Made by a program: the position numbers and the translations under genes. Below the pieces are notes generated by a model. The model was not told the origin of the DNA and ran no database searches. It worked only from the letters and a program-made list of their open reading frames with translations. This document shows, one piece after another, positions 41,846 through 56,900 of a DNA stretch of 64,000 nt. This stretch comes from Archilochus colubris. Its lineage: Eukaryota; Chordata; Aves; Apodiformes; Trochilidae. The first letter of the stretch is position 1. Each line of letters opens with the position of its first letter. Where the stretch lies: the NCBI GenBank assembly GCA_023079485.1, contig CM041083.1:63617810-63681809 (forward strand). Direction: 5' to 3'.

Positions 41846-44800
41846 AAGGGTGTTGCAAACCCTCCTGTGGCGTAAGGCTCCTAAGCAAGACGTGGATGTC
41901 TAACTTTTAACTTTTTCAGATTTATGTGAAATTACAGTTTTGTAATAAGGTTTGTAATATTGTTTAGCAGTAAAATATTTTTATAAGTAAATACTGTGTC
42001 TTTTTTTCTTTGAGGAATTTTTTTGCTTAATATCCTGTTGTCATTATCTTCTATTTTGGATATTTGACTGTAGTTTGACATAATAAAGGTTATTTTCCTT
42101 CAGTGACGCTGTTAAAGCCAGTCCTCATTTTACTAAAATGGCAGTGTTGATCTGTTCTCAAAGGCTGGTTTTCAGTTACACGCTCCTCATTGCTGTAGCT
42201 CACTCAGAACATTTTTAAATGCAATTCATATATGTATATGGGTGAACATTTTCGTTCAGTGTTTTGGAGTTCTTTGTGGGGTTTTTTTGAGTTGAAAGAG
42301 ATGTGGATTGCTTTCTCTTCGCCCTCCCCATATAGCTATCTGTTTGTATCAATAGGTGATATTAAGTAATGCAACACATCTAATGTATATAATCCCCAAA
42401 TGCTTTCTTGTTACTTGAAAATTAACTTGGAGCAGGTTTATGGTCTTAAACTGTTTCAAACTTAAAATTTACACTAGCATAGCTTTGCAGATTTGACTGC
42501 TGGCTACAGGTACAGTAGCAAAAACCTCTTCAGAGAACACCTATGCTAGCAAAAATGGTGATATCAAGTGGGTAAACCAAACAACAAAAAGATGACTTCT
42601 GGTGTGTCTCCTTGGTCCTCTAGGCATGATTTGCTACATCCCTCTTTGAAGGGTTTGTATATACATGGATAATAACTTTGTTACTTAAAATTTCAGCAGT
42701 AATCTCAGGGCGTATTTTAAGTGGACTGTGGGTGTGTCTCCCGAGTTTACTTAGTAGAAAGTAAAATACTTAACGTTTCTGCATGACGTGTTTTCATATC
42801 TATGTCCTTGGTCTTCTTACTGAATGGGAGACTATTTCAAACAAGGTTACCAGCAAAGAAATGTATATGGGAAAAAGTGTCACTAAATGGTAGAGGAGAC
42901 TAAATGTTCACTTGAACTTATTTCTTAACTCTCAACCATTATATTTTAAAAACTAAATTATTCTGTGGCTATTGCACTAAGGAAATTAGGATACAGAATT
43001 AATAACTAGCTTCACGTGGTTATGTCTAAAATTTCAGCTGTTTGATTAAATCTGCTTCTGATTGACATAAATTAGGTGCAGCCTAGTAGATCTGTTTCTT
43101 CTGCTTGACTTTTAGTAGTTAAGAAAATATCCTAAAAAGATGGTGCACCGCTGTTTAGATAGTAGCATATTAGCATGCTGTGGGTGTGGATGCTGATTAT
43201 TCCTACAATGCTCTTGTAACATTATTGCTACAGAAAACTAGCAAATTTTTAGAGCTGTCTGTCTTGTGGCAAAACAACATTGCAGTTTTTGAGGAGAGGA
43301 ATATGGACTGCTTTCAACTGTAGAAATGTCATTGTTGAACATACATAAAAGAGGAAGCTTTCTTCTTATTTCACAAATACATGAATGCAAACATATTTTG
43401 TAGACCAAAACTATCGACCACAAATCAAAACATTAATGAGTAAAAGCTTATGAAGATTATTAGCAAAACTAGAGAGTAGGTGTTTCCCAAATCTGGGAAG
43501 AGTGTGATGGTCAGCTTTTTGGAACCCAAGCTTCCAAGATCTGACCACTGTTTTAAAGTTAATAATCTTGGTAAGGTATCTGGTTTTCTGTGCCAGGTGT
43601 GGTCTGCAGCTGGTCAGCAGATCATAATAAAGGCTGTGGTATGTACATATATGAAAACTAAAGGCTTGGGCCCACAGATAATAACTGTCAGTCTGCAACA
43701 GGTTAGGAAAATACACAATTAAAATCTTGACTATGTAGTCCTATCCTTTGTCATTTTGTCCATGACAGTGTATGGAGCAGACTCAGCTTGCTAGGTTGAT
43801 GAAAAATTACTACCTCACTCTCCTCCCTGGGTTAAAGTCTTTCCAAATTGTCACGTGGAGTGGGTTGCGACATAAGTCAGAGCACCTCTGGGTGAGCAGC
43901 AATAAAATGTGGGGCTGTTTGATGCCCACCTCGGGAAGAGGGGGCTGCCACCTCGTGACACCATCCAGCCCTTAAACCTATACAGTGATGGCATCTACAG
44001 AAAGAGGTATCTAAGCAACCCAGTCAGAAGCACCAAAGGCAGCTTTCTTAAATGCTTTCCTGCTTCAAATATGCAGAATAAAATGTGTGTATTACTCTTC
44101 TGTATTAAAAGCAAGGTGATATTATTTGGTTTTGTACAGTTGCTCCAGGCACCAAAACATTTTCTTGAGTTGTAAAAGATCTCAATTCAGTTTCTAGAGA
44201 GATGTAAGAAAATGCTTCCTAACAGGAGAGTGTTGTACTGCCAGCATAGTGTTTACTCTCTGGATCACAGCTCTTAATCTTGGTGCCATTTACATTTTCC
44301 TGCAAAGATCCTCTGTGTAAAGGGGTTAAATTAATGTAGCTTCAGTTTAGTAGTCTGGCTCTGGATTTTAGTGCCTTGTTCCAAAGATTGGTTTCTTCAT
44401 CTTCACCCAACATTTTTGTGAATTGGATATCCTTGAGGCAGTAGTTAAAAGGATTTTCACTGAAGAGGAAAGTAATATCTAATTCAAGTCTTTCACTTTT
44501 AGACAGTCTGTAAGCCACAGTCTGTGAGCCACAGAACCCGACTGCATCTTTTTGTTGTTGACAACCCTGAAGTTGGTGTAACATGCCACAGAAATAAGAT
44601 TACAGAAGGGCACAGAGATGGAACATTTCTCACTTGGGGGAACTGGGTTACTTAATGAAAAAAAGAAAAATAGCCAAAAGCACATTTTCCAGGTCTGGGT
44701 TATGGATTTTTGTAGAATGTGATGTGAAAAGAACTTGAACTTAGTTTGTACTGGTTTTGTAGCTATTCTCTTGCTTTTGGTTTATCGAAGAGTAAAACTA

Positions 44801-45482
44801 ATTTACAGCAGTCATCCAGTCTGTAACAACCGGACATTGTGCGCTGGGGGTGGGCCAACCTTTGACATAGTGCTGAACCAAGTTACTAAACTGGGGCCCA
44901 ATTTGCAGTACAAATTGGACAAATGTTGTAACAATGTAATGGGATCCTCTGAAATGGAAGCATTTCCTTATTGTAGGCAGACTGCTGGCTTGTTCCCTTT
45001 CTTTGGATCCAAATGCGTCAGAATGTACTTGATTGTTTGCCTCTGCAGCCTGCTGTGAAATAGCTTAGGCTGAAGTGTCCAGTGACAGTTTACAAGTTAC
45101 AAAGACAGCTTTTTGGCCACTGACCCTCCGCGGGAGCCTAATCTTTGTTTTGTAGATGTCTCTTTATCTAGGGAAATAACATCTAGGAGAAGAGGTGCTG
45201 GATTGCTTCCTTTTTGTTCCTCATTGTTGAAAGATGGCCTCTAAAGAATTTTTACAGCTCGATTCATACTTTTTCTTTAGGGTACATTGAGAAAACAAGG
45301 TTTTATGTGATTTTTTTTTTCCTCCTCCTTCCCCCTATTCATGTTTACCCTTGTTTGCTTTGGCTTTTGCTGTAGTTTTGGAGAATATTTGGAATGTTGC
45401 TGTGGATGTTTATCTCCTTAATTGAAAAAGACAACTCAATAATTGAAAGATTCTAAGGAAAAAAAAAAGGATAATTCCTTGA

Positions 45483-45640
45483 TACTTTATACCTTAAACC
45501 TTACTTTATACCTTAAACCTTACTTTATACCTTAAACCTTACTTTATACCTTACTTATACCTTATACCTTACTTTATACCTTACTTATACCTTATATCTT
45601 TATACTCTTGAATATTTTCACCTTATACTCTTGAATATTT
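45483..45640. repeat. Nested minisatellite (TACTTTATACCTTAAACCT)n
   Basis: Three exact 19-bp units (45483-45539) are followed by shortened variants of 12, 11 and 7 bp built from the same words. Two copies of a longer TTATACTCTTGAATATTT unit then run to about 45640. The shrinking, reused sub-units suggest replication slippage in steps. Confidence 0.9.
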
Positions 45641-48600
45641 CAATATTAGTGTTTTGTAAATTTTTTAGCTGAGGGCTTCTAACTTAGGGTCTCTTTACAT
45701 ATCTACTTGAAATGTATGGCTTTCTTATCTTTTCTGTGTTGTTTTATGCATATTCAAAAAAGCTGCCAACCAACAGATACTTCGTGTAGTTAGTGACTCA
45801 GCATGAGTTAGGCCACATGTATGAGTGACCCCCAGCAGCAGTCTTAACTCATGTGAAACTGAGTTGCTTGTTGTTTGACTTCCTCTCTCCTTACCCAAAC
45901 TGTTTGCCCCTTCCTTATGTTGGCACTGGTGCTTGCCTTGATTTCACCAATAAATGGACCAGGGTGCGGTGTAGGCAGAAAATCAAAGACCACTACCCCC
46001 AAAAAAGTGCCAAAGCACAGAACTTCCTTGCCAACAGCTTACTGTTGATAAGCTCAGTTGAGCATCAGTACTTGTGCTAGGAAGTAGGGGAGCCAGCTGG
46101 GTGATAGGATGATCCCAGTGTCACCTGAGAATAATTTAAGCTTTTGTGTGATGTTACTGAATATTTTTGGTGTTACTCTACCATTAAGCACTACATGTGA
46201 CAGCACCTCCTTGCCAGTCGAGAGCAGTAGAAATACAATGTGCTAAGAAATCTGTATTTTGTTTAGTATACCTTAGTTCAGTCAAGGTACTCAGAATCAA
46301 CTACTTTTTAGGCAAAAGTCCCCTTCATCACCCTATATGTGTTCTTAGGTACAATCTGCCTATGGATTGTACTGGAACTTTGCCATTTGTACCTGTGCAA
46401 ACGGTTCTACAAGTGGAGTTGTGCCTGTTTAATTGTTACTAAGTCCTAGTCTAAACAAATAAACTTTGGATATGGTAAAGTTTTATTCAACCCATGGGGT
46501 GGTTTACTGTTCAGTTCTGGTGATGTGGATGTAATAGCTGGGCAACTAGTAATGCAGTTGTAGCCGTGATGGTACTTGGACACAGAGAAGGCAAAGTTTG
46601 TAAACTGAGATAGTATCTCTTACAAGACTTTGGTCATTTGAGCCCTTCCTGAAATATTAATGAATGTTTTGATAAATGATGTAGCCTGAAATCTTTTCTT
46701 CTTTTGTTAAGTAAGCTCTGGTAGGGAGAATGAGGTACTTAAATGAAGATTTGTCTGGTGTGTATATATTGCTTATGCTAGTTTAGAGTACTTTGAAGAG
46801 AATTATCAAGGAAAGAGCATACAGTGGGTGCCATTGTCCTGAACAGGAAAATTTCTATCAGAAAAAGATCAATGGAAGGGGGACTAGGGGGATGCAATTT
46901 TCATTCTTCTTTCATGTACTTGCTTCAGACAGAATGAAATAGCTGTAAAGGGATCATTCTTGTGCTGCTTATAGGAGGAACATACTGGGAAGAGCTGGAT
47001 GCTGGACAGATTGCTTTGCTTAGGAGTAGTAATGTCCCATGCAGTATTGTGTTTTATCTTCAGAAGGGAGTTGAAGATCTAAATTTAACTACAGACAGTA
47101 TCCCCTTAGCATGCTTTTTTTTTTTTTGAGGAGTAAAGAGTAGAAAACCAGCCCTCATGCCAGCTGAATTCTGGGACATTAAAAGGACTGTGCCACTTAC
47201 CCTGGGGAATATCCAGGATGATCTGGTAAAGAACAGTACTAGCATCCTGACATGCTTAAGATTGTTTCACTCCTCAAGATGACAAGGAAGGATTCTCTAC
47301 ACAATGTCCTAAATGCTGCTGCCTTAAGTGTTCTGTAATTGTTGACTCCTCTGACATTGCACAATTGTGACAAACTGCTGAAATTGTCCTGATTTTGTTT
47401 TCAGAAAGATGATGACTATCTGTGTACATGTAGCCTGACTCAGTAGATGCTTTTCTCAGCTGATTTTAAACACAGCAGGAACTCACTGATTTATCTAGAT
47501 GCTGTTATGCTTATTTTGTATGTATGCAATCAGTAAGTAGCTTTTAAGTTGTACATGGCAACTTTTTCTTTAAATGGAGACTAATTTGAATGAAAACATT
47601 CAGTTTGTTGTATGCTGCAAAAAAGTTTAAAGACTTTCTAATCTCAGTGCAACACAAAGAAAACCTTATGGAAGACCTCAAACATTCCATAGCTCTACAT
47701 TTTATGGTTTTATTTTTTTTGTGAACTGCCAAATCTTAGAGACAATGTGGAGGTACATCTTTTTATTCACAATGTTTCAAACATGGTCTTCTGGCTAGAT
47801 GATACTGACCATACTTAGACTTATTGTTTTCTTGGGAAAAGGTCATTTTAGTCACTCAAGGCCTTTGCTGAGATTTGGAGTCGTTTAAACTTTATAATAG
47901 AAGTTAAAGACCATCTATGCCTTTCTTGTTTGTAATCTCAGAGTCCTTTCACTTGTGAACAAACAATTCTGCTTGTTAGCAGTTTTCTCTTGGCAACACC
48001 ATATTGCATTCTGGCCTCTGTTTTTGGCTTTTGTAGTACATTTTTAAAAAGGACTCAAAATTGGTAGCAATACTTCAGGGCTGCCTTTCAGCTTGCTTAC
48101 ATTTACGTGCTCAGAAATGTTAAGCATATTTAGCACTAAGCAGGTCATACATGAAAGCCATCATGGAAACATCTTAGTTTGTTGAGCAGTTCCACAGTAA
48201 TTACTAGAAACAACTTCACTTGTGCAGAGCTCTAAAGTTCAGCTCTTCTGCTGAATGCGAATCTCACTTCTGGAGGTGAAATGCATCTTTTATTTTTAAC
48301 CTTGGTGATTGCTTGGCAGCGACTGCCAGTGAAGTAAATCTTAAAGGGCTGATTTAAGAAGTCTCTTGGCATTCTTGCATCTTCTTATATTAGAAGAACC
48401 TTTCGCAAGCATCTTGGCCAGATGTGGTTAAGCCTGTTGTGCTGATGTCTCTGAGCGTTGCTTCCACAGTGTCATAGAGGTAATGCGAGGACATGCTCTG
48501 AGGCAATATGACAGGTAATTCAGCACAATGGCAATTCTATTGCTTAAAGCTGGTAGAAAGAAAAAACTAGTAAAACTTGTTGGTTATATGTCTAATGCAA

Positions 48601-50758
48601 ACTGAATGATCCGTGATACTAACAATGGCTGTTTCAGCTAACAACCTGTTTGCCATGCTGTGTGGAGTATCAGGTAGAGGTGTGTGCATGTGTGTGTTTA
48701 ACTGTTGTTTATGAACAGCTGTTTTGCTTACTTGTCTTTCTTTGGTTTTAGCTACAGCTGCAAAGTGATGCAGTGTACTGCCATGAAATTAGTCTTGAAA
48801 TTGCCTTTTAAAGTGAGACACCCAGCAAGTTCATTTGAAACTGTAGTTTTTGTTGCATATGCTTTTCTTTCTTCCCTAGATCAGTTTTGCCAAATGGCAG
48901 TGTCATTATGTCTTCATGTTTCTTGCACAAAAATAGAATTGTGAATTGGTTGCTTGAAATAAGACAAAGCAAGGCAAGATTTCAGCTGCTCTGAGGTTTT
49001 CTAAATATTTGTCCTTGGCTTTAGAATCCAGTTGCTTAACTTTTTTGGGCTTCCTGTGTAATGTTGTTAGACCTTGGCTTGATTTCCAAGGGGTGATAGT
49101 CCTGTGGCCCTTGTGTTTACCGAGTAAACAGCTGTGGCCATTTTAGATATTACCTCTTGTGGAGGTTACTGACCGTGTAGTGGAGGTAGCAGGAAGATGA
49201 GCATACCATCTGCTCTGCTGTCATACTGTAAACTTACCTTCTTGGGTGATTAAAGCAGTGTGCCATACTGAACTCGGACAACTGAAGTATCATTTGGTTT
49301 GGCAATGTCTGTTAACTGCTCATTAGCAGCACTTTTCTTTCAGGATTGCCAGACAGCTGAGGGGATATAATATTACAAACTGCTGCAGCTAAATTAATGA
49401 TAGCACATCTGTCAGATCTGAGAATTATCTTGCAGTGGTCATACATTAATGAGATTAGTCTTTGAAAGGAAGGAGTATATTATTTATTGGCTTTTCGGAG
49501 ATGGTGTTTTATCCCCCATCTTGTATATTTAATCTGCCCACCTGCATTATGGCAAAGTTCAGCATCTTTTATTGGGTACTAAAATTTCAATCTAATTATG
49601 CACCCTGGCAAGCTAAAGCTTCTTAAATCTGTTATCTCAATGTTACATGTTAATCACATCTGAGTACTTTGATGCTACAGTAATAGAATGACACCAATTG
49701 ATCAATGCAAAGCAGATTCTCATTCAAACTAATTCTGAAGCTTCCAATAAGCACTGATTTGTTCTGATGGCTTCTGGTGCTGTGATGTCAATGTTCTGGC
49801 TGTTCGCCTCCCAAGGCAACCAAGTCTCAAACAGGTATTGCTTGGCTGGCTATCAAAATTACCACCACACAGTGATGTACAAAATAAATGCGTAACCAAT
49901 AATTCTCTTGGATGAGGGCTCAGATTAACTGGTTATATCATTAGGTAATTTTCTGCAACTTTAATTAATCTTCAACACCTTGAGTTAAATTTGTCTCAAT
50001 CTTTTTACAGCGTTGTAAGTGTAAAATAACATTACTCTTCTGAGTAGAAAGCACAAGTTGTGCTTTTCTGGAGGAACTGTCTCTGATTGCTGTGGTGGAA
50101 TGAATGGTGTTTCAATCTGTCTGGTCTAATTCTTATGTAGAGGTAAAGGTGCAGACCTGTTGCTAGCAGTAACTGTGGATATGTTACTTTCAGTAGAAGA
50201 AACATACTCACTGTGCACACCACTGCCCTCCTTACAGTCTGTCTAAAGTTTGTTGCTGCTTGAGATGTGCTTGCTTGCTACTACTTGAGCAGCTGTACTA
50301 CTACTTTGTGTTCTAGTTCTGGTGAAGCCTACCCTAGGTGGTTGAGTGTGGGTTTGAGCTTCATACTTGGAAAGTGCTGATAATTATAGAGTGGGTGTGG
50401 TATGTAGTTTTTTTCAAAATAGTGTTAACAGTCTAGTGTTTGCAACTTTGTAAAAGTGAAAAAAAAATTATAAAACATCACTGTTTTTGTGAATTTACTG
50501 TTTTATGGAGGTCACTCTATGTAATCTTTCAAAGTTGTGTTTAACTTGTGTTAGGATACAGAAGTATTGATGGTCACAATAAGAATTCATTTGCTAGCAG
50601 TGTCGAAATCTATGTAATTGATCTCTTGAGAGTTTGTGTACATATAAAAGGCGCTGCTCATAGCTGCCTGGTAGCTACTGAGTATGCTCTTCTTTCAACC
50701 AACTCTTACGCTCCTCTTTTTAATTTTAGTTTAATTATACCAACTCTTTGTCTTTCAG

Positions 50759-50993
50759 AACCCACACATAATCAGGCAACCGAACCAAGAAGAAGCAGAG
50801 TATTTGCAAAGGCTCCCAGCATCTCATGAATGAACTAACGGAACCCGATAATGCTGGTTCTGCAGAGCCAGGTCTGCGGCTCAGAAAAGGACACATGTCT
50901 GACACTGCAACAGCACACGCAGCCTTTGAAGAGGACAGCTCTGAGCAGAGCCTTCTTTTAGTGAAGCCACCTCTGTCTTCTGACCAGGAAAAT
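50759..50993 (+). CDS. ADIPOR2: ADIPOR2 exon with start codon (CDS 50826-50993)
   Basis: The acceptor TTTGTCTTTCAG is followed by 67 nt of leader without ATG, then ATG at 50826 and 56 codons to the donor GTAAGT at 50994 (phase 0). The protein starts MNELTEPD and contains LRLRKGH, both aligning with the N-terminus of human ADIPOR2 (MNEPTEN..., IRLRKGH). This is the cytoplasmic N-terminal tail, the least conserved part of the receptor, so the sequence between differs from mammals. The start context is weak (C at -3, A at +4), but similarity to known ADIPOR2 proteins begins exactly at this Met. Confidence 0.9.
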
Positions 50994-53900
50994 GTAAGTT
51001 ATATGATTATCTGCTAGGTTTGCTAGGGCAGAAATAAGTTTTGATGTAAGTGCTTCAGTGCTTTATATAAAGTTCCAGGAATTTGAAACATGGGCTTACA
51101 ATCTCTTTGCTAAATAGTTGTAATAAAACTGGGAAGATATCATAAATACTCAGTTACATGTACAAGAACTTGGGTGACAAGAGAGGGTAGATTTGCCACT
51201 GTTAGATATTTTTATTCCCACCTCAGAGAAATATGACTTGTAATGGTTTGTTCTCTGCTGAGATGCTGTTGTTATCAAAATATTTTTATTCTGTAACTTC
51301 CAATTAATTATAAGTGAAAGAAGAAAATATATTGACACTGTCTGTCTGAATGTCATTGGAACCTTGGATAATTGCTGTGATTCTAGAGATTTGGACAGAA
51401 AAAATTGTTTGCAAGTATTCTTGTTGGAAGAATGGCCAGGCTGGATTAGATATAACATCCATAGTCACAATATCCTATCTCAGACAAGCCTGTAACAGAC
51501 ACAGGAGGAAGAGTATAAGGATGGAGAAGCATGCAGTATTGCTTTGCTAAAGCACTCTCACAGCTTTTAGTAATTGGTGGCTCATAGATGTCCTGAGCCA
51601 GTGGCAAAATTTTTGAATTTTTGGTGCATAAGCCTTCATAAGTTTTAGCAACCACAGCATCCTGCGGAAAGGCATTCCACAGTTTAATTAGGTGTTGTAT
51701 GCAGGTAATGACTCCAAGCATTGGACAGAAGCACCTTCTGATTAGAGAGTTTCCAAATTGTAATTAGTGCTTCTCCCAGGATATATACAGATAGATACCA
51801 GCAGAGTTAAGTGGAAGAGGCATTCAGCTTAGGCTCGCTGTTAAATTTATCACAGCTTAATGAATTTATTGTATCAGCTCAGTTACAGCAACCGTGTGGT
51901 TTTAGCCAGTAGCAAAAACATACTGATGCTACTTAACATAGCCTTCAATACAAAAGAGTTGGATTGTTACTGTGATTGCATTTGCCACAGACTCTGGGTG
52001 TATGCATGGACCACTACCATGGTTCAGCTGACATGAGAACTTGTATTATGCTAACTCCAATTGATTAGTTTCAAGTGTCCTTATAATGAGATGTCAGAAC
52101 AGGTATTCATGGCTGAGTAGCCAAACCAACATGCTGGAAGTTGTACACCACTCAAACTTTTATAGGACATTGCTCAGTATCGTAACAGGAAGCACCCAGT
52201 CTTTATTTGCATTCTCTGGAAGGTCATAATACATGTATATAAGGTGCAAAGTGTTAGCCAATAGCTGCATTTGGTAAGGTTAGAAAAAAGAAAAGTTGAA
52301 TTGTCCTAGGAGATATTTTGAACTTTGAACTTATATTTTGAATGCAGTCATGTTCATATGACTGCATTTGGGATCACCTGTTTTGAAGGTCGTTTTCATT
52401 CTTGTCTCTGGTTTCCTGGTTGAATAATGGGACTTACCTGTTGCCTGCAGATGGAATAACCCAAAGTAAAAGCCCATAACTGACTATTGCCTCTAATTGT
52501 TTCTGTATATTTGCTTAGCTAAATAGAAATTATTTAGATGAGTTCAAGTGTTTAGTTTTAGAATCTGGGAAATAAAATAATCAAAATACCTTCACTCTCT
52601 CTTCTGCCTTTTCTGGCATTCTTAGCATGCGCTAGTCTTTTGTGTGTATTTGCTTTCATCCTTATGACAAAGGTATGTATTTCTTATGCTCACTACTCCT
52701 TCTATTTGATGTCTTCTGTCTTTTCCAGTTTCCTAAAATGCAACTACAGAAAGTTGTTCTTGCCATTTGTCTTGAACTGTATCTCTTTCTTTGCCTTATA
52801 TAGCCTCCTGATTTTTTGACTTTTCTCATCTTACACTTTTATTCTTGGGCTTTGTGTTTTCTTACTTTTAATACTCTAATATCTGTACATTTTTTTCTTC
52901 TTAGAAGGGTATAATTGGTAATTCAGATGGAGCATCCCAAAACACACCACTGTCACAAGTACCATTTACAGCTTGCCAAATGGCCTTTATTATGTGACAT
53001 ACTGCAGTGTAATGTGGAGAAAACGTTAGGCTGTATATCCTCCTCTCTCATATAAGCCTCAGCACAGCTGCTACTTGAATGCTTGCTAGAATTCACTTTT
53101 TTTGCTCTACTGTATGTTGTGGATAAATGCAACTGCCACAGTTGAGATTACCTGTTAGTTCCAAATCATGATCTTTCTTTGGTTTTGAAGAGGCCCATGT
53201 TTAGATAACAGTAATATAAGGTTGTTGTTCTTTAGTGGATGCCAATAGTGCTCCGGCACACAGGCTAAACATAGACTTAAAAAAGAATTCAAGTGGTGCC
53301 TTGCTTGTGTTACGGTTCTGATTGCTAAATGCAACCACACTGAAGCTGATGGGCACAATCAAGAAATTCCCATGTTGGAGAAGGAAAGTGGATGAAAAGT
53401 ATATAGTATGCTGATGGTAGAAGAATGGTGGTAATTGAATATACTTTTAAGTGCTTCTACTTATGACAGGTATTGACTTTCTTGACTATCATAACACAGA
53501 TGTATTCTCGTAGATGCACTACTTCCTCAAAACTTACTTGGCTTAAGGAATGAGGTATTAGTGAAACACTGTCGTTTTATGCAGTGATAATATTACATAG
53601 TTTGCTTTTTCTCTTGCCTCCTAATACCCTATGTCGTTGCAGCTCCTTTATATATCTAAGTACTGCCCCAAACTTGCCTATACAAGATTCCTTTTCCTCT
53701 GCCTACTTGTATCTACTTTCTGCTTTACCTGTAGAAGGAAGCTGTCTGAGCTCTTAAAAGATAGTAGTTGCTTTTATTGCATTATTTTAGTAGTCTTTTC
53801 TAAGGAGGTGTTTGGAAACATACCACTGCATTGTTCAGAATTATTTTCCATTTCTCCGCCAACTTTAATAACTGTTTCTAATTTTGATGGGCCAAAATAC

Positions 53901-56900
53901 TGGTCTTCTTTAGAAATAAAGCATACTCATGGGAATTTTTTTTTCCATGGTATTAAGTAGTCAAATTCAGTCCTACATGTTTTTTTTTTCTGAGGCTTTT
54001 GTCCCTCAGTAACCTACCTGACTGGTTGCATAGCTGTGAAATAAAAATTACATTACAAATCTCATTTTCTGTAAATTGTGCCATTCACTGAGTACATGTA
54101 GCAAAGATTTAGTAGCTGTGTTGAGCGTGCATATCCAAAATAATAATAAAACAGCTGCATCATTCCGCCAGTGCTGTTAATCTGCCAGTTTTATAATGAT
54201 GCTTACAAGAAGATACAGATCATATAAAGTCAATATCTTTTTACACCTGAACCTCTTAGTTTGTGTTTTATCCCATAATTCTGTTCTCTCCTAGACTGCA
54301 TGTATGTTTGTATATTACTGCCTTTTACAAATATCTTTTCCAAAGAATAGATACACATCTTGCTATCTTGTTTAAACATGCAGTTAATGTAGTGGCAGAT
54401 GAATGGTGTACCACCTGTGAGAAGTAGTGACCATTTCTCTAAATGATAAGGATTTGGTGGTGAGAAAAGGTTCAGGTGAGCTGTTTAAGTCTTCTCCTCC
54501 TTTCAGCAGTTTAAACTTTTTTCCTTTCTTTAGTTTGCATGTGCTGTGTATGTGCCAATAAGGCTTTTTTCAGCAGATGCTTCCCTCCTGTAGTATGCTG
54601 GGTTGCCTATCCTTTGGGACAATCTTTGCTGCTCTCCTAGTGTGCCTATGCCTGAACTGCCTTTGTAATTCCAGCAGTGATAGTTCCTGAAGAAACCTCT
54701 CTTACTGTGGCTTTGTTAAGCTAACACAATCAAATGCATGTGACTTTTTATAACCTGATGAATGGGCTCTGTATGCAAACCCGTGCTTGACTCTTTCCTT
54801 TTATACTTTAACCTGCCAAATGACAGGAGGTAAACAAAAGAACCATTTTCTTTGCTTTTATTTCAGTTGCCTGACTTTAATGATGATTCCTTTTATGCAG
54901 TTGAGTCGTATTGTGCAGTTGTCCTGTGTAGCACCAAAAGTTATCCATGAATTGGAGACCTGCTACTCTGAAGTGTTTGATAATGCATAGTAAGGGTTTG
55001 AGAGGAAGTATGCATAGGTCTCAAGTCATCTGAATAGATAGAAGAAATTTGGGCAAACACTCATGTGGATTGCTTCTCAAGGAGCATGAGTTTGACTTCA
55101 ACAGGAACTTATCTGACTTCTGATGAATTTCATGATACCTAAAAAAAGTCTTGAGGCAGGGGGCAGAAATATAATAGATTTTAATGCACAAGGATAAGAT
55201 TTGGAATAATTGGAAGGTGAGCTTTACTTGAGGCTTTAGACTAGAACTTAACCAAGACTTTTTTTGTTCTGGAAGTTTGTACATATGTACAGAAATAAGA
55301 ACAAAAATAGTTTTGGTATTGACAGAAAGGAGCATCTAAAGTCAAGAAATCAACTATATGGTACCTGCTGAATGAAAATATACTGGTGAAGTTTTAAACC
55401 AAAGGTGAACATTTAAAAAAATCCATCTGTCTGGAGGTGATACCTGTAAATTCTAATTTCCTTTTTTTTTTCTCCTTTATAGGTATATTTGAAAGTTTCA
55501 TGCGTAGCTTGAAACCATTTAGCTTTGTTTTCAATCTAACATTTTACTGTTTGTGAAATAATGATTTATGATGATTTGAAACTCAGCATCTGTATTTGCC
55601 TTCTCCCTGCATTACATTACAATTTTTGTTGGTAGAAATTGTCTTCTAAATGTGTATGTGAAAGACCTGGCCTAACTGAATTTGAGCTCCCACCAAAACT
55701 AGTTTGCTTTTGTTTTAAGGCAGATTACTTTAAAAAAGTTTTGTTCTGTAGGATTTATAATCTCTTCCTTTCTTACATTTTTTCAGCTATTGGGAAAGAA
55801 TGTTATTTCTTTGAAAGCATGTGTAAATAGGCATTTTACTTGGAATCAAGATATCTTAACAACTGAATTTCTCCTTAATCTGCTGTTTTAAGCACTGGAA
55901 GTAATGCATATTTTTTACTCAGACTGTTAGTCGCTGAAGTGCTCAAGTCTGTCTTTCCCTACAAATATGCCTTGTTTTTCTTGTACAACAAAGCCTTTTT
56001 AGATACACAGAGTAAAATATCACCAAGTATTCCCACTGAAAACAGTACAAAGACACTGTGCTTCTGAGGAGATGTTTTTGAGGCTTCACAGGCTTGAGTT
56101 GGTTGGATGCTGATGCATCCTTTGATGAAGGGTGATGTGCCTGGTTTATTAACAGGCTTTTAGAGCTTGAATGTCTGCAGAAAAGACAAAGTGGTGACCT
56201 ATTCAGCCTGGAGTAGACAGTAGTCTTTGGTAGCATGTGGGAAATATCTGTTTCTCTGTGTTTGCCCTGTCTCCTAAAAAAACCTCATGTGAATGAACAC
56301 GAGAGTAGTAATAGGTTATGGTTTCTTGAACTGCAGTCGGGTTCAACTGCCTTCTGTTAGTCTGGAAGAGGGTCTTAATTCTTTTGAGAGGGGAACTGTT
56401 GGTACTGTGCTGAGTTTGCTGCCTGCCAGCTGGTTTTGTAACCATTGCTTGCTGTGCTGTGTGTTGAAACTAGGAGAGGGAGGGAGTGGTTTTGTTTGTA
56501 ATTCACTGTAAGGACTGTTTGCCTGGACAAGGGTTAGATTCCACAGTTTTTGCCTTTGTTCTCTTGGAATTTGTATCTGTCTGATTTGGGCAGCAATGGG
56601 GGACGTGATAGCCTTTTGCAGAGACATAAGATAGTGTTGTACTGGCAGGTTGACTTGCATCTCCCTCCAATTGTTTTAGATTCATTAACTCTGCTCTTAA
56701 GTTCAGCAGTACACTTTCTGTTTTTTAACTGAGCATTTTTTTGCATGAGGCCAGCATGCTTATTTTCTTTGTCTGTTGTCAGGATTAACAATGATAGAGG
56801 AGCAGAAAATGGTTCAGGAGAGCCTCCTGAAGTAGAAGCAACTTCTACGGGCTTTTCCCTGAAGTCTGTGCCATGAGTCTGTCCCTAAAGTCTCAATGCC

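Larger units (their letters stand above)
28121..50758 (+). other. ADIPOR2 intron 1
   Basis: A 22.6 kb intron between the untranslated exon and the first coding exon (GTGAGT donor, TTTGTCTTTCAG acceptor). It carries a 25-T run at 28817-28841, a 21-bp tandem duplication at 32897-32938, CR1 fragments near 37.2, 38.9 and 41.5 kb, a G/T-rich tract and the 45.5 kb minisatellite. No exon or RNA gene is supported in it. Confidence 0.75.
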